Source of the DNA: Pseudacidovorax intermedius
GTDB taxonomy: Bacteria > Pseudomonadota > Gammaproteobacteria > Burkholderiales > Burkholderiaceae_C
NCBI RefSeq assembly: GCF_003350475.1
Contig: NZ_QQAV01000009.1
Location: 186,001-250,000 of the forward strand
Length of the DNA: 64,000 bases
Direction of reading: 5' to 3'
Below, one piece after another: positions 9,370 to 17,949 of the stretch. How positions within the stretch are numbered: the first letter of the stretch is position 1; the number at the start of each line of letters is the position of its first letter. The translations under genes and the position numbers were made by a program. The notes below the pieces were generated by a model, which saw only the letters and a list, made by a program, of their open reading frames with translations, did not search any database and was not told the DNA's origin.

Positions 9370-10476
9370 TCAGGCGCGCTGGGCGAATTGCCAGGCCAAC
9401 TGCGCCATGGGACGGGCGCCCTTGGCGGAATTGACCGCCTGCTCGCTGGATGCGGTGCCGGCTTCCACCCGCTTGGCGATGCCTTGCAGGATGGCGGCAA
9501 TACGGAACAGGTTGTAGGCGAGGTAAAAGTTCCAGTCCTGCGCCAGCGCCTCGGGGGTGGTCAGCCCTGTGCGCTCGCAGTAGCGGCGCACGTAGTCCTT
9601 CTCGGACGGAATGCCGAGAGGCGCCAAGTCCACCCCGCCGATGCCGCGGAAGGTGCCCGCGGGGATGTGCCAGGACATGCAGTGGTAGCTGAAATCGGCC
9701 AGGGGATGGCCCAGCGTGGACAACTCCCAGTCCAGCACCGCGATGACGCGCGGCTGATCGGCCGCGAACATGATGTTGTCGAGGCGGTAGTCGCCGTGGA
9801 CGATCGACACCTTCGAGGCATCGAGTGCGCTGGCCGGAATGTTGGCCGGCAGCCACTCGAGCAGGCGCTCCATCTCGTCGATGGGCTGCGACAACTCGCC
9901 GGCGCCATCGGTGGAGGCCTTGTACTGCTTGCTCCAGCGGCCGATCTGGCGCTCGAAGTAGTTGCCGGGCTTGCCGTAGTCGCCCAGGCCGCGAGAGGCG
10001 AAGTCGACCGTATGCAGCGCCGCCATGACGCGGTTCATCTCGTCGTAGATCGCGGCGCGCTCGGCGTTGGACATGCCGGGCAGCGTCTGGTCCCACAGCA
10101 CGCGGCCCTGCATGCACTCCATCACGTAGAAGGCGCGGCCGATCACCGATTCGTCCTCGCACAGGGCCAGCATCTTCGGCACGGGCACATCGGAGCCTGC
10201 CAGGCCATGCATCACCTTGTATTCGCGCTCCACGGCATGGGCCGAGGGCAGCAGCTTGGCCACCGGGCCTGGCTTGGCGCGCATCACGTACTGACGGCCG
10301 GGCGTCAGCAGCTTGTACGTGGGATTGGACTGGCCGCCCTTGAACATCTCGATGCTCAATGGGCCCTTGAAGTCTTCCACGTGCGTGGTGAGCCAGGCTT
10401 CGAGAGCCTGCACGTCGACCGCATGCTGGGAGGACACCGCGCGGGTGCCGACGAAGGTGCTGAAGTCCTGGCTCAT
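9370..10476 (-). CDS. APH-like phosphotransferase family protein (ACAD10/11 kinase-domain type)
   Basis: A 368-residue protein with an aminoglycoside-phosphotransferase kinase fold. The N-lobe has [11 protein letters not shown] and the ATP-binding lysine in QYVMRAKPG. The catalytic loop is [12 protein letters not shown] (Asp and Asn), and the metal-binding aspartate is in [13 protein letters not shown], which replaces DFG. Homologues are often annotated as aminoglycoside kinases, but this subfamily travels with acyl-CoA dehydrogenases. In the Pseudomonas levulinate pathway a related kinase, LvaA, phosphorylates 4-hydroxyacyl-CoA. ATG 10476 is chosen because [12 protein letters not shown] leads directly into the domain. 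It sits 46 bases before the dehydrogenase and 67 bases after the Crp-like gene. Resistance function is unlikely. Confidence 0.88.
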   Translation of the reverse strand: MSQDFSTFVGTRAVSSQHAVDVQALEAWLTTHVEDFKGPLSIEMFKGGQSNPTYKLLTPGRQYVMRAKPGPVAKLLPSAHAVEREYKVMHGLAGSDVPVPKMLALCEDESVIGRAFYVMECMQGRVLWDQTLPGMSNAERAAIYDEMNRVMAALHTVDFASRGLGDYGKPGNYFERQIGRWSKQYKASTDGAGELSQPIDEMERLLEWLPANIPASALDASKVSIVHGDYRLDNIMFAADQPRVIAVLDWELSTLGHPLADFSYHCMSWHIPAGTFRGIGGVDLAPLGIPSEKDYVRRYCERTGLTTPEALAQDWNFYLAYNLFRIAAILQGIAKRVEAGTASSEQAVNSAKGARPMAQLAWQFAQRA

Positions 10477-10543
10477 GTCTCTTGGCTTTTTCTTTGTTCT
10501 TGAAAGGGAGCGGGGCGGCCCTGTCGCGCCCCGCACGGCGCGC

Positions 10544-11263
10544 TCAGCTGTCCGCCTGCGAGATGCGGGTGAGCGCGTCGCGGTCCAGCACCACCAGCCC
10601 CGCCGGCTCGATGCGGATCGCGCCCTCGCGCTCCATCGTCTTGAGTTCCTGGTTGACGCGCTGACGCGAGGCACCCAGCAATTGCGCCAACTCTTCCTGT
10701 GCCAGCTGCAGGCCGATGCGCGTCTGGCTTCCGTCGGCCAGATTGGGGACGCCGTAGCTGCGCACCAGATGCACCAGCTGCTTGGCCAGCCGCGCCCGAA
10801 GGGGCAGGGTGTTCAGGTCTTCCACCAGGCCAAAGAGCGTGCGGATGCGTCGCGCCTGCAGGCGCATCAGCGCCTCGTACAACTCCACGTGGGCGGTGAG
10901 GATCTTGTTGAAGTCCGCACGTGCCACGCACAGGATGGTCGTGTCGCCATGCGCATAGGCGTCGTGCGTGCGCCGGTCGCCATCGAACATCGCGACGTCC
11001 CCGAACCAGATGCCCGGCTCGACGTACGTCAGCGTCACTTGCTTGCCCGAGACCGCCGTCGAACTCACACGCACCGCGCCCTTCGCACAGGCGATCCACT
11101 GGTCTGGCGGATCGCCCCGTGCGGCGATCAGGTCGCCGTCCTTGTAGCGTTTGACGAAGGCACATCGGAGGATGTCGTGACGGAGCGAAGGGGAGAGTGA
11201 AGTGAACCAGCGGCCACTGTTGATGGCTTCTCGTTCTTCGATGGTAAGAATGGGGTCATCCAT
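10544..11263 (-). CDS. Crp/Fnr family transcriptional regulator
   Basis: A 239-residue regulator with an N-terminal cyclic-nucleotide-binding-type beta barrel (residues ~15-130), a dimerisation helix and a C-terminal winged helix. The recognition region is QEELAQLLGASRQRVNQELKTM. The phosphate-binding cassette reads GIWFGDVAMFDGDRRTHDAYA. It has Asp where cAMP receptors have Glu, so cAMP binding is doubtful. There is no N-terminal cysteine cluster as in Fnr. It lies inside the acyl-CoA operon between the crotonase-like gene and the kinase, so local regulation by an acyl-CoA-related signal is a reasonable guess. ATG 11263 gives the usual family length. Confidence 0.88.
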   Translation of the reverse strand: MDDPILTIEEREAINSGRWFTSLSPSLRHDILRCAFVKRYKDGDLIAARGDPPDQWIACAKGAVRVSSTAVSGKQVTLTYVEPGIWFGDVAMFDGDRRTHDAYAHGDTTILCVARADFNKILTAHVELYEALMRLQARRIRTLFGLVEDLNTLPLRARLAKQLVHLVRSYGVPNLADGSQTRIGLQLAQEELAQLLGASRQRVNQELKTMEREGAIRIEPAGLVVLDRDALTRISQADS

Positions 11264-11320
11264 GGCGTGTCGTTTGCGTGACTGGATCTGGCAGGCTTGT
11301 CGCAGGGGCGACCAGCATGC

Positions 11321-12100
11321 TCATTGGTAGTTCGGGGTGGTCTTGCCGAGGAAAGCGCCGATGCCGATGCCGGCGTTGGCATGGTGGAGGTTGCGCACGA
11401 AGTGTTCGCGCTCCTGGCCCAGCTGCTCGCCGAGCGTGCGGCCCCGGGCCTCGCCCAGAAGCTCCTTGATGCTGGCCAACGCATTGGGGGCACGGGCCTC
11501 CAGCTTCTGGGCAAGGGCCATCGCTTCGTCCAGCGCATTGCCGGTCTCGGTCAGCGTGTTGACCAGGCCGAGTTCGTGCAGGCGCGATGCGGTGATGCGC
11601 TCGCCGTTCATCAGCCATTCGGTGGCCAGCTGGCGCGGCAGCCACTGCGCCAGATGCCAGCTGAGGCCGCCATCGGGGGACAGGGCGACGTTGCTGTACG
11701 ACGCCGCGAACACGGCATCGCGCGCCGAGACCACCAGATCGCACGCCATCGCCAACGAGAACCCCGCGCCGGCGGCGGCGCCTTCGACGGCGGCGATCAC
11801 CGGCTTCGGAAAGCTGCGGATGGCCTCGATCCAGTTGTGCAGTGCGTCGATGCTTTCGGCCTGCACGCTGGGATCGCGCTCCCGGTTGGACTGCAGCCGC
11901 TGCAGAGATCCGCCCGCGCAGAACCAGCGGCCTTCGCCGACCAGCACCACGCAGCGTATTTCGGCATTGCTGCCAGCGCCGTCCAGGGCCTCGACGCCGG
12001 CGGCGTACATCTCGGGGCCGAGCGCATTGCGCTGGGCAGGATTGGACAGGGTCAGCACCATCGTGCGGCCCTGCGTGGTGCTCTTCAATTCCGCGCTCAT
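11321..12100 (-). CDS. enoyl-CoA hydratase/isomerase (crotonase) family protein
   Basis: A 259-residue crotonase-fold protein. The first oxyanion-hole strand is GEGRWFCAGGSLQRLQ; the second is GAAAGAGFSLAMACDLVVSA. Both glutamates used by classical enoyl-CoA hydratases are missing: Ser replaces Glu in the GAGFSLAM helix, and Tyr replaces the Glu of the usual FGQPE segment (here FAASYS). An Asp follows in LSPDGGLSW, the position used by PaaG-type isomerases. Isomerase or another crotonase reaction is therefore more likely than simple hydration. It is the first gene of the minus-strand operon leading to the Crp-like regulator, kinase and dehydrogenase. Confidence 0.85.
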   Translation of the reverse strand: MSAELKSTTQGRTMVLTLSNPAQRNALGPEMYAAGVEALDGAGSNAEIRCVVLVGEGRWFCAGGSLQRLQSNRERDPSVQAESIDALHNWIEAIRSFPKPVIAAVEGAAAGAGFSLAMACDLVVSARDAVFAASYSNVALSPDGGLSWHLAQWLPRQLATEWLMNGERITASRLHELGLVNTLTETGNALDEAMALAQKLEARAPNALASIKELLGEARGRTLGEQLGQEREHFVRNLHHANAGIGIGAFLGKTTPNYQ

Positions 12101-12165
12101 CGGGAAGGCTCCGTGGCGGCGTCAGGCCGGGGCGAAAGAGGCATGGCAGTTGTCTCCAGAAATAC

Positions 12166-12193
12166 AAAAAACCCGGCGATTGTCATCGTCGGG
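12166..12193 (-). terminator. terminator-like hairpin in the leader of the acyl-CoA operon
   Basis: On the minus strand CCCGACGA (12193-12186), a 6-base loop and TCGCCGGG (12179-12172, one G-T pair) are followed by TTTTTT (12171-12166). It lies 66 bases before the crotonase start on its own strand. No gene is visible upstream on that strand, so it could act as a leader attenuator. Confidence 0.45.
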
Positions 12194-12313
12194 AGGGTGT
12201 CGCAATGCGGGTGAAATGGCGTCGAGGCGAGGCCAATTGAGTCGGGATGCTTGGCTGAGGCGGCAGCCCTGTTAGAAATATGCATCTTGTTTGTTCATAA
12301 ACGTCAGGGTGGT

Positions 12314-14398
12314 GTGAAAATATTTAAACCTTTTACTTCCCCTCGACGCCCCGCTGTGCCTCCGAAACCTGCATCGACTGCTTCGTTTGTACTCGGACTG
12401 GGGCTTGTGCTTCCCGTTGCCGCCTCGGCGTTGACGATCGGCCGGCCGGAAGGGGCGGTGTGGATCGGCAAGCCGCTCGATCTGCGCGTGCCCGTGCAAC
12501 TGGAGGGCAGCGGCGGTGCGTGTCCCTCGGTCGGTGTGAAGCTGGGCGATGCCACGCTCTCCGACCGCGACTTCGGCACCACCGTGGAGCCGGGGCGTTC
12601 GCCGGACGCGCCCTGGCTGCGCATCCGCACCACCCGGCCGATCGACGAGCCGGTCGTCACAGTGAATGTGCGTGTGGGTTGCGGCGCCACGATGGTGCGT
12701 GAGTTCGCGCTGCTGGCCGACCCGCCCCCGGTTTCGGCCATCGATGCCGACCGCGCCGAGCGAGCGCTGGGTGCGTCGCTGCCGCCCGTGGGTGCTCAGC
12801 CGCCGCGCCAAGGGGCGCGCAGCACCGAGGGGCGCAGTGCCTCCGCCGGCGCGCGCACGCGAGACACTACGCCGGCGCAGCGGGCCAGCGGTGCTGTCCG
12901 GACCGCGCCGCGGACCCCCGCAGCCACCACCGGCGGACGGCTGCGTGTGGACGCGCTCGACCCCCGCGCAGCGGCTGCTGCCGGCGTTGCTGCCGCGTCC
13001 GGCGCCGCAGACGACTACACATTGCCACCCGCCTGGCTCAAGATCGCAACCCGGCTGAGGAATATCGAGGCCGGTGCCGTTGCGCCACTGCCCCAGGGTG
13101 GCGCGAGCGATGCCGCCGCCACGCCGGCCGCTGCGGCGAGCGCACCCCAGGACGCGCAGTCCGCCGACCGTCAGAGTGCGGCGCTGCGCGCACAGATGGC
13201 TCAGCGCGACCGCACCATCGAAAGCCTCAGGACCGAGCTGGCGCAGGCCCGTGAGGCCGCCTCGGAAAGGCCGTGGTGGCTCTGGCCGTTGCTGCTGTTG
13301 CTGGCCGTGCTGCTCGCCGTGGCCGGCGTGCTGTGGCGCCGTGCCAGGCGCCAGGCGGCGGAGGCATCCTGGTGGCAGCCTAGCGAGGTGGAGCCGGATG
13401 CCGATCTGCCAGCGGATCCGCCGATCAAGCCCGCTGGCCTGGCAGCCGTCGCTGCTGCCGGCGATCTCGCCGGTGCGGCTGCCACGCCCGCCCCCGTGGC
13501 GGTGGTGGCCGACCCGGGGCCTGACACCATTTCCACGCTGCCCCCGGATGGCCCGGAACCGGTGAGCGCCGACAGGCTGCTCGACGTGCAGCAGCAGGCC
13601 GAGTTCTGCCTGTCGCTCGGGCAGTTCGATCAGGCCGTCGGCGTGCTGGCCGATCACCTGGACGAGTACGGCGTCACCAGCCCGCTCATGTACATGGAAC
13701 TGCTGCGGCTGTTGCATTCCCAGGGGCGCAGGGCCGATTACGACACCACACGGCGCGAATGCCGCAAGGCGCTGGGGCTCGAGTTGCCGGCCTATGACGA
13801 CTTCCAGGACGAAGGTCGTTCGCTGGCGGCCTATCCCGAGGCGGTCGAGCGCATCGAGAAGGCGTGGCCGCGCCGGGAGGTGCTGGGCGTCATCGAGGGC
13901 TTCCTGTTCCAGGCCGTGGACTCGCAGGGCCACGCGCCCTTCGACCTGCCCGCGTATCGTGAGCTGCTGGCCCTGTATGGTGCCGCCCAGGAGCGCATCG
14001 CGAACGGCAGCATGATGATGGCCAGCGATGCCGGGACGACCTCGGCGATGGGGTTGCTGGCACCGATGGCCGTCTCGCAGCCGCCGACCGCGCCGCTGCC
14101 GCTGGCGGCGGGGACAGCCGGGGGCGCGGCGACTCCTATCGTGGCAGGGCCGCCGCCCGGCACGATCGACTTCGACCTTTCAGACCTGGAAGCGTCGTCC
14201 ATCGACACCATCCCCAAGGCGCTGAAGGGTCGCACGCCCCCCGCCGAGCCGGCGCCACCCGCCGCACACGATGCCGATGCGGCGCTGACCGTGCCGAACG
14301 ATTTCGACCCGGTGCCGCCGGACTTCCAGCTCTTCGATCCGGAACTCGAGGACAGCATCCGGCCGGGCGCGTCCATCAAGAAGCCGCCGACTCCTTGA
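12314..14398 (+). CDS. FimV/HubP-like inner-membrane protein
   Basis: An ~694-residue protein with the architecture of FimV, the pole-organising and type IV pilus/twitching factor. It has a signal peptide (hydrophobic SFVLGLGLVLPVAASA, then LTIGRPEGAVWIGKPLDL as the mature start), a periplasmic beta domain to about residue 130, and a long Ala/Pro/Arg-rich linker. A short coiled coil (QMAQRDRTIESLRTELAQAR), one membrane helix (PWWLWPLLLLLAVLLAVAGV) and an acidic cytoplasmic part follow. The latter has a TPR-like repeat (AEFCLSLGQFDQAVGVLADHL). I see no LysM domain, unlike many FimV proteins. The start is uncertain: GTG 12314 gives a compact signal peptide, and a TTG at 12251 is an alternative. 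Assignment is by architecture. Confidence 0.68.
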   Translation: MKIFKPFTSPRRPAVPPKPASTASFVLGLGLVLPVAASALTIGRPEGAVWIGKPLDLRVPVQLEGSGGACPSVGVKLGDATLSDRDFGTTVEPGRSPDAPWLRIRTTRPIDEPVVTVNVRVGCGATMVREFALLADPPPVSAIDADRAERALGASLPPVGAQPPRQGARSTEGRSASAGARTRDTTPAQRASGAVRTAPRTPAATTGGRLRVDALDPRAAAAAGVAAASGAADDYTLPPAWLKIATRLRNIEAGAVAPLPQGGASDAAATPAAAASAPQDAQSADRQSAALRAQMAQRDRTIESLRTELAQAREAASERPWWLWPLLLLLAVLLAVAGVLWRRARRQAAEASWWQPSEVEPDADLPADPPIKPAGLAAVAAAGDLAGAAATPAPVAVVADPGPDTISTLPPDGPEPVSADRLLDVQQQAEFCLSLGQFDQAVGVLADHLDEYGVTSPLMYMELLRLLHSQGRRADYDTTRRECRKALGLELPAYDDFQDEGRSLAAYPEAVERIEKAWPRREVLGVIEGFLFQAVDSQGHAPFDLPAYRELLALYGAAQERIANGSMMMASDAGTTSAMGLLAPMAVSQPPTAPLPLAAGTAGGAATPIVAGPPPGTIDFDLSDLEASSIDTIPKALKGRTPPAEPAPPAAHDADAALTVPNDFDPVPPDFQLFDPELEDSIRPGASIKKPPTP

Positions 14399-14451
14399 GT
14401 CTGCTGGGCTGGGCCGGCCGTTAGGGCGTGCACCGCCCGCCTGCTGCGCCC

Positions 14452-15621
14452 TCAGGCGGCAGCGCGGCCGCAGCGGCCCAGATGGAGGCTCAGCAGCATG
14501 GCGGCCACCAGGCACGCCAAGCCGCACCAGTTCATCCACGAAGACGTGCCTCGGGCGAGCAGCCAGCCCCCCAACCCTGCGCCTGCCGCCTGCCCCATGT
14601 ACATCGCGGAACTGTTGAGGGCGATGGACGCAGAGGCCAGCGTGGGCGCCAGCCCCACCAGCCTGGCCTGCTGCGACGAGTTGGCGGCGAAGCAGCCCAG
14701 GCCCCAGGGCAGCAGGACCGCTGTCAGCGCCGCCCAGCCCAGGGCCAGGCCCAAAGGCCACAACAGCAGGCTGACGCTGATCAGCGCCATCGCGAGCATC
14801 GCCATCCCGGCACTGCCCAACCGGTCCATGTAGCGCGTGGCCAGCAGATTGCCCACCACGCCGCACAGGCCAATCCATAACCAGATCAGGCTGAGTTCGC
14901 CCGGACCCGCGTGCAGTCGCTGGACGAGCAGCGGCCCGAAATAGCTGAAGAGCACGAACTGCCCCGCTGCCTGAAGCAGCGTGATGCCCACGACGGGCAT
15001 CAGGATCGGATGGCGCAGCACCTGCAACCAGCCTTCGCGAGAAAGCGGGGCAGGCTTGACTCCGGCCGGCATGGTGCGCCAGACCCACAGGGCGCCAATC
15101 GCCGTCAGGGCGGCGATGACGCCGAAGGCCGCGCGCCAGCCCCAATGCCCGCCGAGGTAGGCGGCCATCGGCAACCCGAGCACCGACGCGAGGGACCATC
15201 CCAGGACAATGAAGGCCACGGCCGCTGCGCGCCTGTGCGCAGGCACCAGCATGCCCACGCAAGCGGCAGCCTGGGGAGTGAAGACCGCGGGCGCGACAAG
15301 CGTGGCCATGCGGACGGGCATCAGCGCACCGAGCGTCGGCATCAGTGCGGACGCCAGGTGTCCCAAGGCAAACCAAGCCAGTGAGGCGGCGAGGAGCCGT
15401 CGCCTGTCCCAGCCCGCCACCAGGCCGGCCAGCAGCGGAGCGCCAACACAGACCACCAGTGCGCCCGCCGTGATCAACTGCCCCGCAGCGGCAATAGAGG
15501 TCGAAAACGAAGCAGCCAGTTCGGGCAGCGTGCCCGGCACTACCATCACGCCCGTGCCGATCGCGAAATTGCCGAAGAGCAGGGCCCACAGCGCCCCCGG
15601 CCAGGGCGCCTCGCGCCTCAC
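14452..15621 (-). CDS. MFS transporter (drug/arabinose-efflux type)
   Basis: A 389-residue major facilitator with 12 predicted hydrophobic segments. After TM2 the loop AGLVAGWDRRRLL is a variant of the MFS motif A. The GWSLASVLGLPMAAYLGGHWGWR segment around TM5 resembles the antiporter motif C found in drug/H+ and sugar efflux members such as AraJ and YdhP. The substrate cannot be told from sequence. The start overlaps the end of the upstream D-2-hydroxyacid dehydrogenase by 4 bases, so the two are translated together. It might export the product or the substrate of that enzyme. It converges on the FimV-like gene with 53 bases between them. Confidence 0.87.
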   Translation of the reverse strand: MRREAPWPGALWALLFGNFAIGTGVMVVPGTLPELAASFSTSIAAAGQLITAGALVVCVGAPLLAGLVAGWDRRRLLAASLAWFALGHLASALMPTLGALMPVRMATLVAPAVFTPQAAACVGMLVPAHRRAAAVAFIVLGWSLASVLGLPMAAYLGGHWGWRAAFGVIAALTAIGALWVWRTMPAGVKPAPLSREGWLQVLRHPILMPVVGITLLQAAGQFVLFSYFGPLLVQRLHAGPGELSLIWLWIGLCGVVGNLLATRYMDRLGSAGMAMLAMALISVSLLLWPLGLALGWAALTAVLLPWGLGCFAANSSQQARLVGLAPTLASASIALNSSAMYMGQAAGAGLGGWLLARGTSSWMNWCGLACLVAAMLLSLHLGRCGRAAA

Positions 15622-16625
15622 CGGCGCACCTGCAGTGCCCCCGGATTGACGATGTTCGTGGGATTGCCGCGGATGAAACTCACGACGTTGTCGAAGGCCT
15701 GTCCGAAGTAGAGCTCGTAGCTTTCCTGCTCGACGTAACCGATGTGCGGCGTGCAGATGCAGTTCTCGAGACGCAGCAGCGCGTGACCTTGCAGGGGCGG
15801 CTCGCTTTCGAAGACATCGATGGCCGCCATGCCAGGCCTGCCTCGGTTGAGCGCGGCGAGCAAGGCGTCGGACTCGACGAGCTCGGCGCGGCTTGTGTTG
15901 ACGAACAGCGAGGTCGGCTTCATGCGGGACAGATCCTCCAGTCTCACCAGCCCGCGCGTGTCGTCGTTCAGCCGAAGGTGCAGGGTGAGCACGTCCGCCA
16001 TCTCGAAGAGCGCCTCGCGGCTCGGTGCCGTCTGGAAGCCGTCGTTGCGCGCGCGCTCGCAGCTCGCCTCACGACCCCAGATCACCACCTGCATGCCGAA
16101 GGCCTGTCCGTACCGTGCCACCAACTGGCCGATGCGGCCATAGCCCCAGATGCCCAGCGTCTTGCCTTTGAGCACGGAGCCCAGGCCGAAGTTGGGCGGC
16201 ATCGACGCAGACTTCAGTCCCGACTGCTGCCAGGCGCCGTGCTTGAGGTTGCTGATGTACTGCGGCAGCCGGCGTGTGGCCGCCATGATCAGTGCCCATG
16301 TGAGTTCGGCCGGAGCCAGTGGAGAGCCGGTGCCTTCGGCCACGGCCACGCCGTACTCGGTACATGCATTCACATCCACATGACTGCCCACGCGGCCCGT
16401 CTGCGAGATCAGCTTGAGGCGTGGCAGCTTCTCGACGAGCTGGCGGGAGATCTGGGTGCGCTCGCGGATCAGCACGATCACGTCCGCGTCCCGCAGCCTG
16501 ACCGACAACTGCCCGATGCCCTTGACCGTGTTGGTGTAGACCTTGGCGGTATAGGCATCCAGCTTGGAGGCGCAGCGCAGCTTGCGTACGGCGTCCTGGT
16601 AGTCGTCGAGAATCACGATGTTCAT
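15618..16625 (-). CDS. D-2-hydroxyacid dehydrogenase family protein
   Basis: A 335-residue NAD-dependent dehydrogenase. The N-terminal catalytic domain begins MNIVILDDYQDAVRKL. The Rossmann fold has GKTLGIWGYGRIGQLVARYG (GxGxxG). Catalytic residues are the Arg in FVNTSRAELVES, the Glu in DVFESEPPL and the His in CTPHIGYVE. MNIVILDDYQD is a start seen in a subgroup of this family; members act on small 2-keto/2-hydroxy acids, including glyoxylate, hydroxypyruvate and phosphoglycerate. ATG 16625 fixes this start, although the frame is open further upstream. Its stop overlaps the MFS gene by 4 bases. Substrate unknown. Confidence 0.9.
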   Translation of the reverse strand: MNIVILDDYQDAVRKLRCASKLDAYTAKVYTNTVKGIGQLSVRLRDADVIVLIRERTQISRQLVEKLPRLKLISQTGRVGSHVDVNACTEYGVAVAEGTGSPLAPAELTWALIMAATRRLPQYISNLKHGAWQQSGLKSASMPPNFGLGSVLKGKTLGIWGYGRIGQLVARYGQAFGMQVVIWGREASCERARNDGFQTAPSREALFEMADVLTLHLRLNDDTRGLVRLEDLSRMKPTSLFVNTSRAELVESDALLAALNRGRPGMAAIDVFESEPPLQGHALLRLENCICTPHIGYVEQESYELYFGQAFDNVVSFIRGNPTNIVNPGALQVRR

Positions 16626-16698
16626 GGCCGCCCATTTTGCCTCCGGCTCCGGCGGTCTTCCGCTCGTCCTCGAAAGGACGAGCGTCTGTCGCGCGACG

Positions 16699-17049
16699 TC
16701 AGTGCAGCGTGCTGCCAGATGGCCGGGCGGCTTCGCGCAATTCCTTCTCGACGAGGCGGTCGAGTTCGGCGCAGACGTCGGCCATGCGGCCGGCAATTAC
16801 CAGTCTTGAACCGTGGGAGCGCGGCGCTCCCGGCTCCACCACCCGCACGACGCGCAGCGGGGGGCGCTCGGCTGCATCGCGCCGACTGCTTGCGGCATGC
16901 CGCATCTCCCGGCCGGGGCGAGGGCGGACATTCACATAATGCAGCTCCGTTGCATTCAGTCCACTGCTGCGGCGGGCATCGGCGTGGCGAGCGACCCAGG
17001 ACTGGATCGGGGCGAAAAGACTGGACAAGGCGAGCAGAGCGGTTCCCAT
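16699..17049 (-). CDS. hypothetical protein downstream of lexA
   Basis: A 116-residue protein starting MGTALLALSSLFAPIQSW, with a good ribosome site (CAGGAG) ahead of ATG 17049. The N-terminus is mildly hydrophobic but too short and Arg-poor for a confident signal peptide. The middle is Arg-rich. The C-terminal part (RLVIAGRMADVCAELDRLVEK) looks like a short strand followed by an amphipathic helix. It does not resemble SulA, which follows lexA in pseudomonads, but the position is comparable: same strand, 130 bases after the lexA stop. It may be SOS-induced by read-through. Function unknown. Confidence 0.6.
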   Translation of the reverse strand: MGTALLALSSLFAPIQSWVARHADARRSSGLNATELHYVNVRPRPGREMRHAASSRRDAAERPPLRVVRVVEPGAPRSHGSRLVIAGRMADVCAELDRLVEKELREAARPSGSTLH

Positions 17050-17179
17050 GTTGAACTCCTGAGGATCGGAAGGGGTTTGGACACAGGCAGGATTGAGAAG
17101 CGAAGCCGACGCACCAGGGTGATGGCCATCCGGCCATACGCCCGCCACCTGGTGCGGCAGCAGCAAATGACTGCGGGGG

Positions 17180-17872
17180 CTACATCAGCATGGTGTTGCG
17201 GATCAGGCCGACGGCCAGGCCTTCGATCTCGAACGGCTCGCCGGGCTGGACGATGATGGTGGGGTAGTCGGGGTTCTCGGCATGAAGTTCGACCACGTCC
17301 TTGAGCCGCTTGAGCCGCTTGACGGTGACCTCGTCGCCCAGCCGGGCCACCACGATCTGGCCGTTGCGTGCCTCGCGAGTGCTTTGCACTGCAAGCAGGT
17401 CGCCGTCCATGATGCCGGCGTCGCGCATCGACATGCCGCGCACCTTGAGCAGGTAATCGGGGCGATGCTGGAACAGCGTGCTTTCGACGTAATAGGTCTG
17501 GTCGACATGTTCCTGCGCCAGGATGGGAGCACCAGCGGCGACGCGGCCGATGAGCGGGAGGGACAGCTGCGACAGTCCAGGAATGGGCAGCGAGAACTGC
17601 GGCGTGCGGCTCTCCTGCAGGTTGCGCAGCGCCTCGCTCTTGAGCCGGATGCCACGCGAGGTGCCGCTCACCAGCTCGATGACGCCCTTTCGCGCGAGGG
17701 CCTGCAGGTGCTCTTCGGCAGCATTGGCGGACTTGAAGCCCAACTCGGCAGCAATCTCGGCGCGTGTCGGTGGCGCGCCCGTGCGAGCCATGGTGGCGCG
17801 GATCAACTCGAGAATCTGCTGCTGTCGGGCGGTAAGCTTGACCGACGCGGTGGGAGTGGGCACTTTGAGCAT
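17180..17872 (-). CDS. lexA: SOS response repressor LexA
   Basis: A 230-residue self-cleaving repressor. The N-terminal winged helix ([13 protein letters not shown], then [22 protein letters not shown]) binds SOS boxes. The cleavage site is A113-G114 in GRVAAGAPI. The nucleophile is S148 in [11 protein letters not shown], and the general base is K185 in [12 protein letters not shown] 17872 is preferred over an upstream ATG at 17902, which would overlap the operator and extend the family N-terminus. Two LexA boxes lie 29-66 bases upstream, so the gene is autoregulated. The divergent asparaginase gene shares this promoter region; a 116-residue unknown gene follows. Confidence 0.96.
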   Translation of the reverse strand: MLKVPTPTASVKLTARQQQILELIRATMARTGAPPTRAEIAAELGFKSANAAEEHLQALARKGVIELVSGTSRGIRLKSEALRNLQESRTPQFSLPIPGLSQLSLPLIGRVAAGAPILAQEHVDQTYYVESTLFQHRPDYLLKVRGMSMRDAGIMDGDLLAVQSTREARNGQIVVARLGDEVTVKRLKRLKDVVELHAENPDYPTIIVQPGEPFEIEGLAVGLIRNTMLM

Positions 17873-17901
17873 GTGTCTGCGGCTCCAGCGGTTGATGCAC
17901 A

Positions 17902-17938
17902 TACTGTGTGCATATCCAGTGTCTGTATTTTTAACCAG
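17902..17938. promoter_or_regulatory. tandem LexA (SOS) boxes between lexA and the asparaginase gene
   Basis: Two CTGT-N8-CCAG elements lie at 17904-17919 and 17923-17938, 19 bases apart. The first, extended, reads TACTGTGTGCATATCCAGTG and is close to the E. coli consensus (TACTGT-N8-ACAGTA). The second has the A/T-rich spacer ATTTTTAA typical of functional boxes. The pair is 29 bases upstream of lexA and 11 bases from the TTG start of the divergent asparaginase gene. Confidence 0.85.
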
Positions 17939-17949
17939 TTTTCAAACCG

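Noticed and set aside
9370-10476. Aminoglycoside resistance gene
   Set aside because: The kinase motifs are APH-like, but the operon partner is an ACAD10/11-type dehydrogenase and the gene is in a core catabolic context. No mobile element is near.
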